Shown piece by piece: positions 37,103 through 46,632 of a stretch of 64,000 bases of DNA. Numbering within the stretch: the first letter of the stretch is position 1; each line of letters opens with the position of its first letter. The translations under genes were made by a program, and so were the position numbers. Below the pieces are notes generated by a model. It ran no database searches. It was given only the letters and a program-made list of their open reading frames with translations, and was not told the DNA's origin. This DNA is from Prolixibacter denitrificans (GTDB lineage: Bacteria; Bacteroidota; Bacteroidia; Bacteroidales; Prolixibacteraceae), in contig NZ_PYGC01000001.1 in the NCBI RefSeq assembly GCF_003014495.1, forward strand, positions 621,805-685,804, given 5' to 3'.

Positions 37103-39031
37103 ATGGCAGAGAAAGATATAAACCTGTTTAAAGATTTTCCACCTGTATCAACCGAAGAATGGGTTGAGAAAATCAATACCGACCTGAAGGGGAAGGATTA
37201 TGAGAGAGCCCTTGTTTGGCGCACCAACGAAGGGTTTAATGTTCAACCGTTTTACCGTCAGGAAAACCTGGAGAACAAAGGATATCTCAACGCGCTTCCC
37301 GGCAGTTATCCTTACGTGCGTGGAAACAGAAAGCAAAATAACGACTGGTTCATTCGACAGGATATTCAGGTAACCGACCTGGCTGCAGCCAACGCTAAGG
37401 CATTGACGATTCTGAATAAAGGTGTGAATTCGCTCGGATTTGTTATTGCCGGTGGCCAGACCATCTCTGATTCCGATCTGGATGTTTTACTGAAAGATAT
37501 TTGTCTGGAAGCAGCTGAAATCAACTTTGTTGTTTCAGGAAATGTGGCACAGCTCGCTGAAGCTTTTATCGCTCATTCGAAAAAAAGAGGTTATGACCCG
37601 AAAACGGTCAATGCTTCTATCAACTATGACCCGCTTAGTGAACTCGTACTGAAAGGCAAAATGCCGGCATCGGACACTGATACTTTCACTACCGTGAAGA
37701 AAGCGGTGGACGCGGCTGCTGAAATGCCCAATCTGCAAGTCATTGCAATCGACGGAAAGAACTTCAACAACGCAGGTTCTTCCTGCGTTCAGGAACTGGC
37801 TTTCTCACTGGCTATGGGTGCTGAATACCTGAGCCAGCTGACTGAGCTGGGAATGAATGCCGGAGTGGCAGCACCGAAAATCCGTTTCAATCTCGGTATC
37901 GGCGGAAACTACTTCATGGAGCTGGCCAAACTGCGTGCAGGTCGCTTGCTTTGGTCGCAAATCGTTTCGGCGTACCAACCGGAATGCAACTGTGACGAAA
38001 ACTGCGATTGCGAAGGAGAATGCAAAGATGGCATTTGCCGTTGCGCCGGTAAGATGAAGGTTCACTCCGAAACTTCTGTTTGGAACAAAACGGTATATGA
38101 CGCATACGTTAATATGTTGCGGACACAGACCGAAGCCATGTCGGCTGCGCTGGGCGGAACCGATTCAATGACCGTTCTTCCGTTCAATTCGTTCTTCGAA
38201 GAAACCAGCGAGTTTTCTGAACGAATTGCCCGCAACCAACAGATTCTGTTAAAAGAAGAATCACACCTCGATAAGATTGTTGACCCGGGTGCTGGTTCCT
38301 ATTATATTGAGTCACTCACCGATTCCATTGCTGAAGAAGCCTGGAAACTCTTCCTGGAAGTTCAGGATAAAGGTGGCTTCCTGGCTGCCTTCCGTGCCGG
38401 CTTCGTGCAGGAACGTGTCAACGAGATGGCTGACAAACGCCGCAAAGCAGTCGCTATTCGGAAAGAAAGCCTGTTGGGTGTTAACCAATTCCCGAACTTC
38501 AGCGAGCAAGCGAAGATTGAATTCAACGCTCACTTCTTCGAACCTGTTTGCCAAAAGGCTGACGGCGCCGAAGCTGAGCCAATTTGCCTGTTCCGTGGTG
38601 CCGACGAGTTTGAAAAACTGCGTTACGCAACCGATGTTTTCGCCAAAGCGAAAAAACGTCCAAAAGCATTTATGCTCACCATCGGTAACCTGGCGATGCG
38701 CAAAGCCCGCGCACAGTTCTCATCCAATTTCTTTGCCATTGCTGGTTACGAAGTTGTCGACAACAACGGCTTTGCCAGTGTAGAGGCTGGTGTGAACGCC
38801 GCTAAAGAAGCCAACGCCGACATTATCGTGCTTTGCTCATCGGATGATGAATACATCGAATTCGGACCTCAGGCTTACGAGTTGATTAAAGATGATGCGA
38901 TTTTCGTAATTGCCGGAGCACCGGCTTGCGCCGATGACCTCAAAGTCAAAGGCATCGAAAATTTCGTTCATGTGAAAACCAACTTACTGGAAGCACTGAA
39001 GGATTACAATAAAAAACTGGGAATTAATTAA
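37103..39031 (+). CDS. mutA: Methylmalonyl-CoA mutase small subunit
   Basis: Non-catalytic partner of MutB in the adenosylcobalamin-dependent interconversion of succinyl-CoA and (R)-methylmalonyl-CoA. 642 residues from the ATG at 37103 (the TTG at 37070 opens the frame but falls on the promoter box). Has the TIM barrel and a C-terminal flavodoxin-like domain without the DxHxxG cobalamin motif, as expected for MutA. Unusual: residues 295-314 hold seven cysteines in 20 residues (C295, C297, C301, C303, C307, C312, C314) inside the barrel, between RLLWSQIVSAYQPE and KMKVHSETSVWNKTVYD. Confidence 0.95.
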   Translation: MAEKDINLFKDFPPVSTEEWVEKINTDLKGKDYERALVWRTNEGFNVQPFYRQENLENKGYLNALPGSYPYVRGNRKQNNDWFIRQDIQVTDLAAANAKALTILNKGVNSLGFVIAGGQTISDSDLDVLLKDICLEAAEINFVVSGNVAQLAEAFIAHSKKRGYDPKTVNASINYDPLSELVLKGKMPASDTDTFTTVKKAVDAAAEMPNLQVIAIDGKNFNNAGSSCVQELAFSLAMGAEYLSQLTELGMNAGVAAPKIRFNLGIGGNYFMELAKLRAGRLLWSQIVSAYQPECNCDENCDCEGECKDGICRCAGKMKVHSETSVWNKTVYDAYVNMLRTQTEAMSAALGGTDSMTVLPFNSFFEETSEFSERIARNQQILLKEESHLDKIVDPGAGSYYIESLTDSIAEEAWKLFLEVQDKGGFLAAFRAGFVQERVNEMADKRRKAVAIRKESLLGVNQFPNFSEQAKIEFNAHFFEPVCQKADGAEAEPICLFRGADEFEKLRYATDVFAKAKKRPKAFMLTIGNLAMRKARAQFSSNFFAIAGYEVVDNNGFASVEAGVNAAKEANADIIVLCSSDDEYIEFGPQAYELIKDDAIFVIAGAPACADDLKVKGIENFVHVKTNLLEALKDYNKKLGIN

Positions 39032-39102
39032 GGGATGAGTAACAGATGATTTCCGGTTTCCCGGAAGGCAACGATGATTCATCACTAAAAAATACTCAAG
39101 CA

Positions 39103-41259
39103 ATGAAACCGAATTTTAAAGACATCAATATAAAAGGTTCTAAAGCCACCTGCACGGACAGTGAAAAAGAGTGGGCCGAAAAGAACCACATTTCAAAAGA
39201 TTGGGTAACACCGGAGCAGATTCCGGTGAAACCGGTGTACACCAAGGCCGATTTGGAAGGCATGGAACACCTGAATTACGCCGCTGGTCTGCCGCCATTT
39301 TTACGGGGCCCCTACTCGGCCATGTACGCCATGCGCCCCTGGACCATCCGCCAGTATGCCGGATTCTCCACTGCAGAAGAATCAAACGCGTTCTATCGCC
39401 GCAACCTCGCTGCCGGACAAAAAGGTTTGTCGGTAGCATTCGACCTGGCCACACACCGTGGCTATGACTCCGACCATCCTCGCGTAGTAGGTGACGTTGG
39501 TAAAGCCGGTGTTGCCATCGACTCGATTCTGGATATGAAAATCCTGTTCGATGAAATTCCGCTCGACAAAATGTCTGTTTCGATGACCATGAACGGAGCT
39601 GTACTCCCGATTATGGCCTTCTACATTGTGACCGGTCTGGAACAGGGGGCAACGCTCGAGCAACTTTCAGGAACCATCCAGAACGATATTCTGAAAGAAT
39701 TCATGGTGCGGAATACCTACATCTATCCGCCGGAGTTCTCGATGAAAATCATCGCCGACATTTTCGAGTTCACCTCGAAGAACATGCCGAAGTTCAACTC
39801 CATCTCCATTTCGGGATACCATATGCAGGAAGCCGGTGCTACCGCCGACATCGAAATGGCGTACACACTGGCTGACGGATTGGATTATATCCGTACCGGA
39901 ATGAAAGCAGGTCTGGACGTGGATGCATTCGCTCCTCGCCTCTCGTTCTTCTGGGCTATCGGAATGAACCACTTCATGGAAATTGCCAAGATGCGTGCAG
40001 CCCGTATGCTCTGGGCCAAAATCGTGAAGAAATTCGGTCCGAAGAACCCGAAATCGATGGCACTGCGTACCCACTCACAAACTTCAGGTTGGTCGTTGAC
40101 CGAGCAGGATCCGTTTAACAATGTTGGCCGCACAGCAATCGAGGCTATGGCTGCTGCACTGGGACACACCCAGTCGCTGCACACCAACGCACTCGATGAA
40201 GCAATCGCGCTGCCAACCGATTTTTCTGCACGTATTGCTCGTAACACGCAGCTTTATATTCAGCAGGAAACCGAAATTTGTCGTTCACTCGATCCTTGGG
40301 CAGGTTCTTACTACGTGGAATCGTTGACCAAAGAATTGGCCGACAAAGCGTGGAAGCTGATTGAAGAGGTAGAAGAGCTTGGCGGTATGGCGAAAGCCAT
40401 CGAAACCGGCGTTCCGAAAATGCGTATAGAAGAGGCTGCTGCCCGTGCACAGGGACGCATTGACTCGGGAAGTCAGACCATTGTTGGTGTGAACCGTTAC
40501 AAACTCGACAAGCAGGATCCGATTGACATTCTGGAAATTGACAATACCGCTGTGCGGAAATCGCAACTTGCCCGTTTGGAAAAACTGCGTGCCGAACGAA
40601 ACGAAGCTGAGGTGAAAGCTTCGCTGGAAGCTATTACCCGTTGCGCGGAAACCGGAAAAGGGAACTTGCTGGAACTCGCCATCGATGCAGCGAAAAAGCG
40701 TGCAACTTTGGGAGAAATTTCCTATGCTTGTGAAAAAGTTGTCGGACGTTACAAAGCAGTAATCAGAACCATTTCAGGAGTGTATTCATCAGAAGCGAAA
40801 AACGATAAAGAGTTCGGTGAGGCTCGCAGTCTCGTCGAAAAATTTGCAGAGAAAGAAGGACGTCAGCCGCGTATCATGATTGCCAAAATGGGACAGGACG
40901 GGCACGACCGCGGTGCAAAAGTGGTAGCTACCGGTTATGCCGACCTCGGCTTCGACGTGGATATGGGACCGCTGTTCCAGACTCCGGAAGAAGCTGCCAA
41001 GCAAGCCGTCGAAAACGACGTGCATGTGCTGGGAGTATCTTCGCTGGCTGCCGGGCATAAAACACTGGTGCCTGCCGTCATCGAGGAACTGAAGAAACTG
41101 GGCCGCGAAGACATCATGGTGATTGCCGGTGGTGTGATTCCTTCACAGGACTACCAGTACCTTTACGATGCTGGTGTCGTGGCCATCTTTGGCCCCGGAA
41201 CTTCTGTTACCACTGCCGGTAAAAAAATCATGGAAATCCTGCTGGCTGCACAGGAATAG
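39103..41259 (+). CDS. mutB: Methylmalonyl-CoA mutase large (catalytic) subunit
   Basis: 718 residues from the ATG at 39103; a longer reading from 39046 exists but the homologous opening is at the later ATG. Catalytic barrel with [18 protein letters not shown], and a C-terminal B12 domain with [21 protein letters not shown]601 is the lower axial cobalt ligand. It follows mutA by 71 bp and clearly shares its transcript. Together they run propionate/succinate metabolism. Confidence 0.97.
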   Translation: MKPNFKDINIKGSKATCTDSEKEWAEKNHISKDWVTPEQIPVKPVYTKADLEGMEHLNYAAGLPPFLRGPYSAMYAMRPWTIRQYAGFSTAEESNAFYRRNLAAGQKGLSVAFDLATHRGYDSDHPRVVGDVGKAGVAIDSILDMKILFDEIPLDKMSVSMTMNGAVLPIMAFYIVTGLEQGATLEQLSGTIQNDILKEFMVRNTYIYPPEFSMKIIADIFEFTSKNMPKFNSISISGYHMQEAGATADIEMAYTLADGLDYIRTGMKAGLDVDAFAPRLSFFWAIGMNHFMEIAKMRAARMLWAKIVKKFGPKNPKSMALRTHSQTSGWSLTEQDPFNNVGRTAIEAMAAALGHTQSLHTNALDEAIALPTDFSARIARNTQLYIQQETEICRSLDPWAGSYYVESLTKELADKAWKLIEEVEELGGMAKAIETGVPKMRIEEAAARAQGRIDSGSQTIVGVNRYKLDKQDPIDILEIDNTAVRKSQLARLEKLRAERNEAEVKASLEAITRCAETGKGNLLELAIDAAKKRATLGEISYACEKVVGRYKAVIRTISGVYSSEAKNDKEFGEARSLVEKFAEKEGRQPRIMIAKMGQDGHDRGAKVVATGYADLGFDVDMGPLFQTPEEAAKQAVENDVHVLGVSSLAAGHKTLVPAVIEELKKLGREDIMVIAGGVIPSQDYQYLYDAGVVAIFGPGTSVTTAGKKIMEILLAAQE

Positions 41260-41286
41260 AATTCATTCATTTACGATAATTGAGGA

Positions 41287-41316
41287 CCCTGGCTACGGCC
41301 GGGGTTTTCTTTTTTC
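41287..41316 (+). terminator. Terminator of mutAB
   Basis: CCC-t-GGC TACG GCC GGG stem (six pairs, one bulged T) then a T-rich tract, 28 bp after the mutB stop. Confidence 0.7.
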
Positions 41317-41612
41317 ACGAAAAGTGTATTTTATTTTACGATAAGAAATTGTAATTTAGTTATCTAAACCAAACCATACGATTTTTCGGCAAACAACTGC
41401 TTCCCCAACCAGACTAAAGTATCACCACCCATCTTCCTCAACTGTTTGAAGTGATTCTCATTTCTTTTTTATCCCGATAAAAGAGAGAAGAATCGTGTAT
41501 TCCTATTTGCAGATAAATGGTCTTTACAATTCGGCTGACTGTTTATCTACGCTATGTTTCAGACCCAACCTTGTTCCTCAACAAAAAATTAACCTTTAAA
41601 AAGTCTGTTTCC
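41317..41612. other. Gene-free spacer before the DUF2202 gene
   Basis: Nearly 300 bp without a supported gene. A long frame to 41517 is only an upstream extension of the lipoprotein gene. No clear promoter pair seen. Confidence 0.4.
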
Positions 41613-42896
41613 ATGAAAAAGTATCTTTTGTCCTTCATCAGCTACCTGCTGTTGATTGGCTTGTTTATTCCTTCCTGTACACAGGACAGCTCAATAACGG
41701 ATAGCCCGGAGAAGTCGAAGGAAGGAGAGATGATGACCGCACAGTTGAACGAAGATCTGGAAGTTTGGGAGGTGGATCTGCTTACGTTGGCCAAAACGGA
41801 AAAGCTCGCTCACGATCTGTACAGCGAATTAAGTACGTTGTTTCCCGACAATCCGGTTTTTGAACATACTGCGGCGAGCGAACTGGTACACTGGACACGT
41901 ATCAGCGATCTGATTGCAACCTACGACAACCTCGATGACCCAACCCGCGATGGTGATGGCGTTGCCTATGGCCCCGGTGTCTTCGATGATGAAAATGATG
42001 ACTTCACAACGGTTTATAGTAGTATGCTTGACTTTGCAGGCGACGATGTGACCAAGGCATTCAAGGTCGGGTATCTCATCGAGTGTCTCGAAATCCTGAA
42101 TGTCTCCAAGGCCATAACTTCTGCTACTGACGCGGCTATTTCCGAGGCATTGGCTGTTTACAGCTGTCTGGAGAATGCCGAGCCACATCACCTGAAAGCG
42201 TACAACTGGAACCTCCTGAAAATAGGAGTCGAATATAATTGGGAGCTGATAGCTGACGATTTTGGAGACTTCTTTTCAGAAGAAGATTTAACAATTCTGG
42301 ATCCCGTTGTAACGGAAATCCTGGAAGATCAAACCGCTCCCGGAAATGGTGGAGGTGGAATCTGTCCTGGATGTGGCTTAGGACCTTATACCAACGATTG
42401 TCCATGCGGACTCGGTCCTTGTGGAACGGGTGGAACCGCCACGACAACACTGTCTGAAGTCGAGCTGAATGACTTAATCTATCTGGTAAAACTGGAAAAA
42501 ATGGCCTATGAAGTTTATTCAACGTTAGGCCAAACTTATTCAACAATGCCCATTCTGGGGAATATTTCTGAAGCAGAATACCGACACTGGAAAGTTCTTC
42601 AGAACCTGTTTGTCAAGTATAGTGAAACTGACCCGACAAAAGACGGAGACATTGAGCTTGATATCGGCTTATATAATGATGACGATATGACTGATGCTTA
42701 CGATGAAGCTATCGGTTATGGTGGAGTTTCCCTGCTTCAGGCAATGGAAACCGGAGCCATTATCGAGCAACTCGAACTTGACTCGCTCAATAATGCACTA
42801 GGAAGAACAACTCTTCCCGATTTGACAACCATATACACCAACTTTATCAACGCCGACGGAGCTCATCTGGATGCCTTCAACAAGCATACAGATTAA
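41613..42896 (+). CDS. Lipoprotein with two DUF2202 ferritin-like domains and a Cys-rich linker
   Basis: 427 residues from the ATG at 41613. SPII signal ending FIPSC (Cys22). Two DUF2202 units, about 60-205 and 275-420, each starting LAKTEKLAHDLY / LVKLEKMAYEVY and containing acidic and His positions (EHTAASELVHW; EAEYRHWKVL; AEPHHLKAY; DGAHLDAF) that fit a ferritin-like helical bundle with a possible metal site. Between them a glycine-rich linker has five cysteines: C251, C254, C263, C265, C270. DUF2202 proteins are usually single-domain and uncharacterised. Monocistronic, with terminator. Confidence 0.85.
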   Translation: MKKYLLSFISYLLLIGLFIPSCTQDSSITDSPEKSKEGEMMTAQLNEDLEVWEVDLLTLAKTEKLAHDLYSELSTLFPDNPVFEHTAASELVHWTRISDLIATYDNLDDPTRDGDGVAYGPGVFDDENDDFTTVYSSMLDFAGDDVTKAFKVGYLIECLEILNVSKAITSATDAAISEALAVYSCLENAEPHHLKAYNWNLLKIGVEYNWELIADDFGDFFSEEDLTILDPVVTEILEDQTAPGNGGGGICPGCGLGPYTNDCPCGLGPCGTGGTATTTLSEVELNDLIYLVKLEKMAYEVYSTLGQTYSTMPILGNISEAEYRHWKVLQNLFVKYSETDPTKDGDIELDIGLYNDDDMTDAYDEAIGYGGVSLLQAMETGAIIEQLELDSLNNALGRTTLPDLTTIYTNFINADGAHLDAFNKHTD

Positions 42897-42932
42897 GTAT
42901 TACATTTAAGGTTCACTTTAATTTCCATGGCG

Positions 42933-42970
42933 AACGGGGCTGTGCATCGAGCATGGCCTCGTTTCTTTTT
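42933..42970 (+). terminator. Terminator of the DUF2202 gene
   Basis: AACGGGGC (42933-42940) pairs with GCCTCGTT (42956-42963), one G-U, with an inner TGC/GCA pairing, then a T-run. Confidence 0.8.
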
Positions 42971-43114
42971 TAGCAATTTCATAAGATCCAAAACAAACAA
43001 CTATTTCAGATATGTACATTTTTCAATATTTTTGAATTTATTCTATGCATTCATAAGGAAAAACTAAACAGTTTTTCAAATTACTTGTTAGTAACAACAA
43101 AAAGGAGATATACT

Positions 43115-43504
43115 ATGGAATTTTATCTAGCGAAAACATTAAATGATACCTCATTCGAAACTGCTTTGGACAAAGTTACATCGGCCTTGAAGGACCAGGG
43201 TTTTGGTGTTATTACCGAAATTGATGTGAAAGATACGCTGAAAAAGAAGATTGATGTGGACTTCAGAAAATACAAAATTCTGGGAGCCTGCAATCCAGCT
43301 TTAGCGCATCAGGCACTTGAGAGTAACGACAAAATTGGAATTATGCTTCCGTGCAACGTCGTTGTGCAGGAAACTCCGGAAGGAAAAATTGAAGTCTCGA
43401 CGGTGAATCCAATGGAAGCGATGAAACCTGTTGCAACACCGGAACTGGAGAAATTCGCCGGTGATGTGACACAACATCTCCAATCAGTACTGGACGTATT
43501 GTAA
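43115..43504 (+). CDS. DUF302 family protein
   Basis: 129 residues from the ATG at 43115, preceded by a perfect AAAGGAGAT Shine-Dalgarno at 8 bp; the TTG at 43085 is only a frame opener. DUF302 fold throughout: SFETALDKVTSALKDQGFGVITEIDV, YKILGACNPALAHQAL, IGIMLPCNVVVQE. Cytosolic, small, function unknown; the two cysteines in GACNP and LPCNV are conserved in the family and have been thought of as a possible metal or redox site. Followed by a perfect terminator. Confidence 0.92.
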   Translation: MEFYLAKTLNDTSFETALDKVTSALKDQGFGVITEIDVKDTLKKKIDVDFRKYKILGACNPALAHQALESNDKIGIMLPCNVVVQETPEGKIEVSTVNPMEAMKPVATPELEKFAGDVTQHLQSVLDVL

Positions 43505-43533
43505 TCTATCGATAACTTTAGTCTTTCCTAATG

Positions 43534-43568
43534 ATAAAGGCCGCAAATTGCGGCCTTTATCTATTTTT
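43534..43568. terminator. Bidirectional terminator
   Basis: ATAAAGGCCGCAA (43534-43546) pairs perfectly with TTGCGGCCTTTAT (43548-43560), with T-runs on both sides. Serves the DUF302 gene and the converging subtilase gene. Confidence 0.88.
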
Positions 43569-43571
43569 AGG

Positions 43572-44747
43572 TTATTGAATTCCTATTGGATCGGGATTAC
43601 CATCCGGATCTCCGGTAACAGCTCCATCAGCAACCGGGTGACCGTTGGTCATCAACAAAATACCGGCCATGTGGGGTGCCGCCATCGAGGTTCCACTCAT
43701 CGTGGTGTAACCTCCACCTTTGTATGTTGAAAATACATTAACACCCGGCTCACAATAATCGACATGCGTACCATAGTTGGAGAAATAAGCCCACGCATCC
43801 TGGTCATCACATGCTGAAATTGTAAACAGGTTGACACCTTCGGCTCGTGCCGGTGAGTGATATTCTGCATCGTCCGATTCGTTTCCAGCTGCTAAAGCAA
43901 CGTAAACTCCACTGGCCCCCAATGCCTCAACCGCTAAATCGATTGGTTCGTAAATCGAACCTCCCAAACTCAAATTAGCTGCATCACCAGGCGAAGCATT
44001 GCTGGTCACATAGTCGATTCCGGCAATAATCTGAGAATAAGCTCCCGAGCCTCTCCTGTCAAGCACTTTAACGGGAACAACTGTCGCACCGGCTGCTACA
44101 CCAACAACACCAATATCGTTGTTCAACGCAGCAATAATTCCCGCACAGTGACTTCCGTGCCCGTTGTCGTCATCAGCGGTAGTCGTACGAGTAACAAAAG
44201 TCTGGGCTCTACTTACGTCAACCAGCAAGTCCGGGTGATCATAATCGATTCCGGTATCGATTACCCAGGCTGTTTTCCCGGTACCGTCACCAGTCCCAAC
44301 TCGGGCAATCCCATAAGGTACCGTTTGAGCAGGAGGAGTGGGATCGACAACCGGTGGTTTTCCGCGTAGAATAAACATTCGATCCGGGTAGATCTTTTCA
44401 ATATTCGGATTATTCCTCAATTGACTTAACTCACTCTCACTTAAATCAGCAGCAAAACCTTTTACAGCTGTGCCATAAACCTGCAGAAATGGTCTTTGAT
44501 TCAAATCTCTTTCCGGAAGAAAGGCTTTGGCCGTTTCTTTAACGGCAGCCTGGCGACCTTCGTACGTTAAAGAGGCAGTTTTTAAGTTAACAACTCCGGA
44601 CTTAAGGACAACAATATATTGTCCCGGAATGACCTGCCCGCTGGAGATTGTTTCATCGATTTGAAGCGAGGGGGAGCTTTCATTTTTCTCACAACTAACC
44701 CACAACAATATCAGCATGGCTAATACGATTAATTTCATCATTTTCAT
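43572..44747 (-). CDS. Subtilisin-family (S8) serine protease lipoprotein
   Basis: 391 residues. SPII lipobox WVSC (Cys19). An I9-type propeptide (about 42-128: GQYIVVLKSG, then NPNIEKIYPDR) precedes the catalytic domain. Triad D164 (VIDTGIDYDHPD), H197 (NGHGSHCAG) and S354 (GTSMAAPHMAG), with oxyanion Asn289 in AAGNE. Proteinase K-like subgroup. It has no C-terminal T9SS domain and is probably kept on the membrane by its lipid after pro-domain removal. It ends within 4 bp of the shared terminator. Confidence 0.95.
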   Translation of the reverse strand: MKMMKLIVLAMLILLWVSCEKNESSPSLQIDETISSGQVIPGQYIVVLKSGVVNLKTASLTYEGRQAAVKETAKAFLPERDLNQRPFLQVYGTAVKGFAADLSESELSQLRNNPNIEKIYPDRMFILRGKPPVVDPTPPAQTVPYGIARVGTGDGTGKTAWVIDTGIDYDHPDLLVDVSRAQTFVTRTTTADDDNGHGSHCAGIIAALNNDIGVVGVAAGATVVPVKVLDRRGSGAYSQIIAGIDYVTSNASPGDAANLSLGGSIYEPIDLAVEALGASGVYVALAAGNESDDAEYHSPARAEGVNLFTISACDDQDAWAYFSNYGTHVDYCEPGVNVFSTYKGGGYTTMSGTSMAAPHMAGILLMTNGHPVADGAVTGDPDGNPDPIGIQ

Positions 44748-44811
44748 AAATAGAGGTTTTAAATGTTAATTAATCCAGCAGAGTCATTACTTATAAAGAT
44801 ACTCAAAATAA

Positions 44812-44850
44812 AATAAAAGCAGGCAGCGTTTTCGGCTTAACGCTACCTGC
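44812..44850 (-). terminator. Terminator of the 44922-46358 gene
   Basis: On the minus strand GCAGGTAGCGT (44840-44850) pairs with ACGCTGCCTGC (44819-44829), one G-U, followed by TTTTATTTTATTTT. Confidence 0.85.
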
Positions 44851-44921
44851 TTCGGGGCTAGTATTAGGTCAGTTCAAGCTAAGTCTGCTTCCGTTACAGA
44901 AGTGATAAGAATCTTTATATA

Positions 44922-46358
44922 TCATCTACGGCCGCGGCGACCTCCGCCTCTCGAACCAATTGAACCCGTCGATCCTGAACCAGAATCATCTGTACTCAAC
45001 TCCTCATCATCTCCTTTTCCTTCCGGACGATTACCGTGAGATTCTTCCTCCGCAGTATAAGAGAACGGAGATGAAGAACGATCGACGTTCGGCATCTGCC
45101 AAACCATAAACTCTTCGTTACCATGAATGAGTTCAAGTGCCTGTACATAGTCATCAGCCTGGTTGGTAAAACCGACCATTTTTTTCTTATAAGGAACGTC
45201 AATTGTATACCGATAAGTGCCTAACAGAACATCCAGTTCGGCTGCGTTGCCCTTCAGAATCTTATGAATGGTATAGGTTCCCAAATCCTTATACGTCCAT
45301 GGGTCGGTCGAATCGTCAATAGTACGAATGGTAACGAACGTTTTCCAGAATTTTTGCCGGGTATACATGAACGCGGACAAGTCGATATACTTCTTCACAA
45401 CAGTTTCCTGATTCTTGTTCGTTTTGTTCAATGTTCTGACGGTTTTCGTTATAACCGGATAGAAACATTCATCACCTGGAATACCCATAAACTCATTCAA
45501 ATAGCATATTTCGTCGATTGTCAGAAATCCGGTTTTATCAGAGCCAGCACCAACACAAGCGGCACATACATTAGCAACGAACAGTTGCTTTTCTTCCAGT
45601 GTCATGAATTCAACTCCTTTTTCACTCTGACTCCAGTCGCTGATGTTATCCAGCCGGCCTTTCATTTTGAAGTTGTCCACCAGAAAACTCAGCCTGCCTT
45701 GGAATCCGTTGGTAAGTAGTTCTTTATAAATGGCTAAATTTTCAAGGGGAGAATCGATGGGCTTGTCTTCAATTTCCTGAGCAAGAGCGGCATCAGTTCG
45801 AACCATGAACAAACGCCCGCAATAGTCCCGAATTACCTCGGATACTGTTCCGTCGCCGAAGTTCTTAATCACTTCTTCCAACCTACGATCAAGCACTTCG
45901 GGACCCGAACGAATCAGGTTGAGACGTCCCATTTCAATTTCCTGGACATTTTCTCCCACAACTTCATAAACTTCACCTTCGGAATCGTAAAGTAAAGGCA
46001 CGTCATCCCATTCCGGGAAACCGCCGCCTTCAGGAACAATTACATCACCTTCGGGAGTTGTAATACTGGCGGTGAGAAAAGGAATCGTTACGTCGATAAT
46101 TCCTTCTTTAACTACATCCTGGTACTCGACCGAGTATTCCAGCGGGTATAACTGGGGTATTCCTTTCAAATTACGCTGGATAACCCACAAGTCACCATAC
46201 AGATCGCTAGGATCAACAGTAATCTTTTTGCCTTTTTTCAGAACCAACCCAGTCTCATCTTGTGGTTCGTCAAGAAATGATTGTTGGCACCCTGCAAACA
46301 AAAAGCAGATTGCAAGAGACAACAATAGCATCGATTTCATTCGTTTTAGGTTTTTCAT
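44922..46358 (-). CDS. Lipoprotein of unknown function with an Arg-Gly tail
   Basis: 478 residues, not recognised. SPII lipobox LFAGC (Cys24). After a short linker come the motifs DPSDLYGDLWVIQRNLKGIPQL and a Val/Ile-rich beta part (60-150), then a helical part (150-330) with a CAAC pair (VANVCAACVGAG) and GDECFYPVITKTVR, then a beta part (330-430). The last ~45 residues are low complexity, Ser/Gly then RGGGRRGRR, positively charged. Monocistronic, with its own terminator and a hairpin-bearing leader, divergent from the LuxR-type regulator, which may control it. Confidence 0.75.
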   Translation of the reverse strand: MKNLKRMKSMLLLSLAICFLFAGCQQSFLDEPQDETGLVLKKGKKITVDPSDLYGDLWVIQRNLKGIPQLYPLEYSVEYQDVVKEGIIDVTIPFLTASITTPEGDVIVPEGGGFPEWDDVPLLYDSEGEVYEVVGENVQEIEMGRLNLIRSGPEVLDRRLEEVIKNFGDGTVSEVIRDYCGRLFMVRTDAALAQEIEDKPIDSPLENLAIYKELLTNGFQGRLSFLVDNFKMKGRLDNISDWSQSEKGVEFMTLEEKQLFVANVCAACVGAGSDKTGFLTIDEICYLNEFMGIPGDECFYPVITKTVRTLNKTNKNQETVVKKYIDLSAFMYTRQKFWKTFVTIRTIDDSTDPWTYKDLGTYTIHKILKGNAAELDVLLGTYRYTIDVPYKKKMVGFTNQADDYVQALELIHGNEEFMVWQMPNVDRSSSPFSYTAEEESHGNRPEGKGDDEELSTDDSGSGSTGSIGSRGGGRRGRR

Positions 46359-46380
46359 AGCAAGATTTTTAAGAAATTAA

Positions 46381-46424
46381 TGTCTGCGGAGGATTTAGGT
46401 GGGGGGTGTTTCAAACCGCAGACA
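46381..46424 (-). promoter_or_regulatory. Hairpin in the leader of the orphan lipoprotein gene
   Basis: TGTCTGCGG (46381-46389) and CCGCAGACA (46416-46424) form a perfect 9-bp stem around a 26-nt loop with a C-run on the minus strand, 23 bp before the ATG. Could be an operator-like inverted repeat or an mRNA leader structure. Confidence 0.55.
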
Positions 46425-46632
46425 CAACTGCTAGTTTGTTTATATTAAATTTAGAGATTATCACCCGTTGAAGACAATCGCCTTAATGTGCATTTTATAT
46501 TGCCTAAATGTGTAGCTATTTATGCACGTCTATTTACATGGACTCAACATATAAGGATTTGATTTAAACAATTGTTGAGTTCTATTGCCTTTCTGTTTAA
46601 ATCGCTGTAAATTAGATTATGAATATTCGCTT

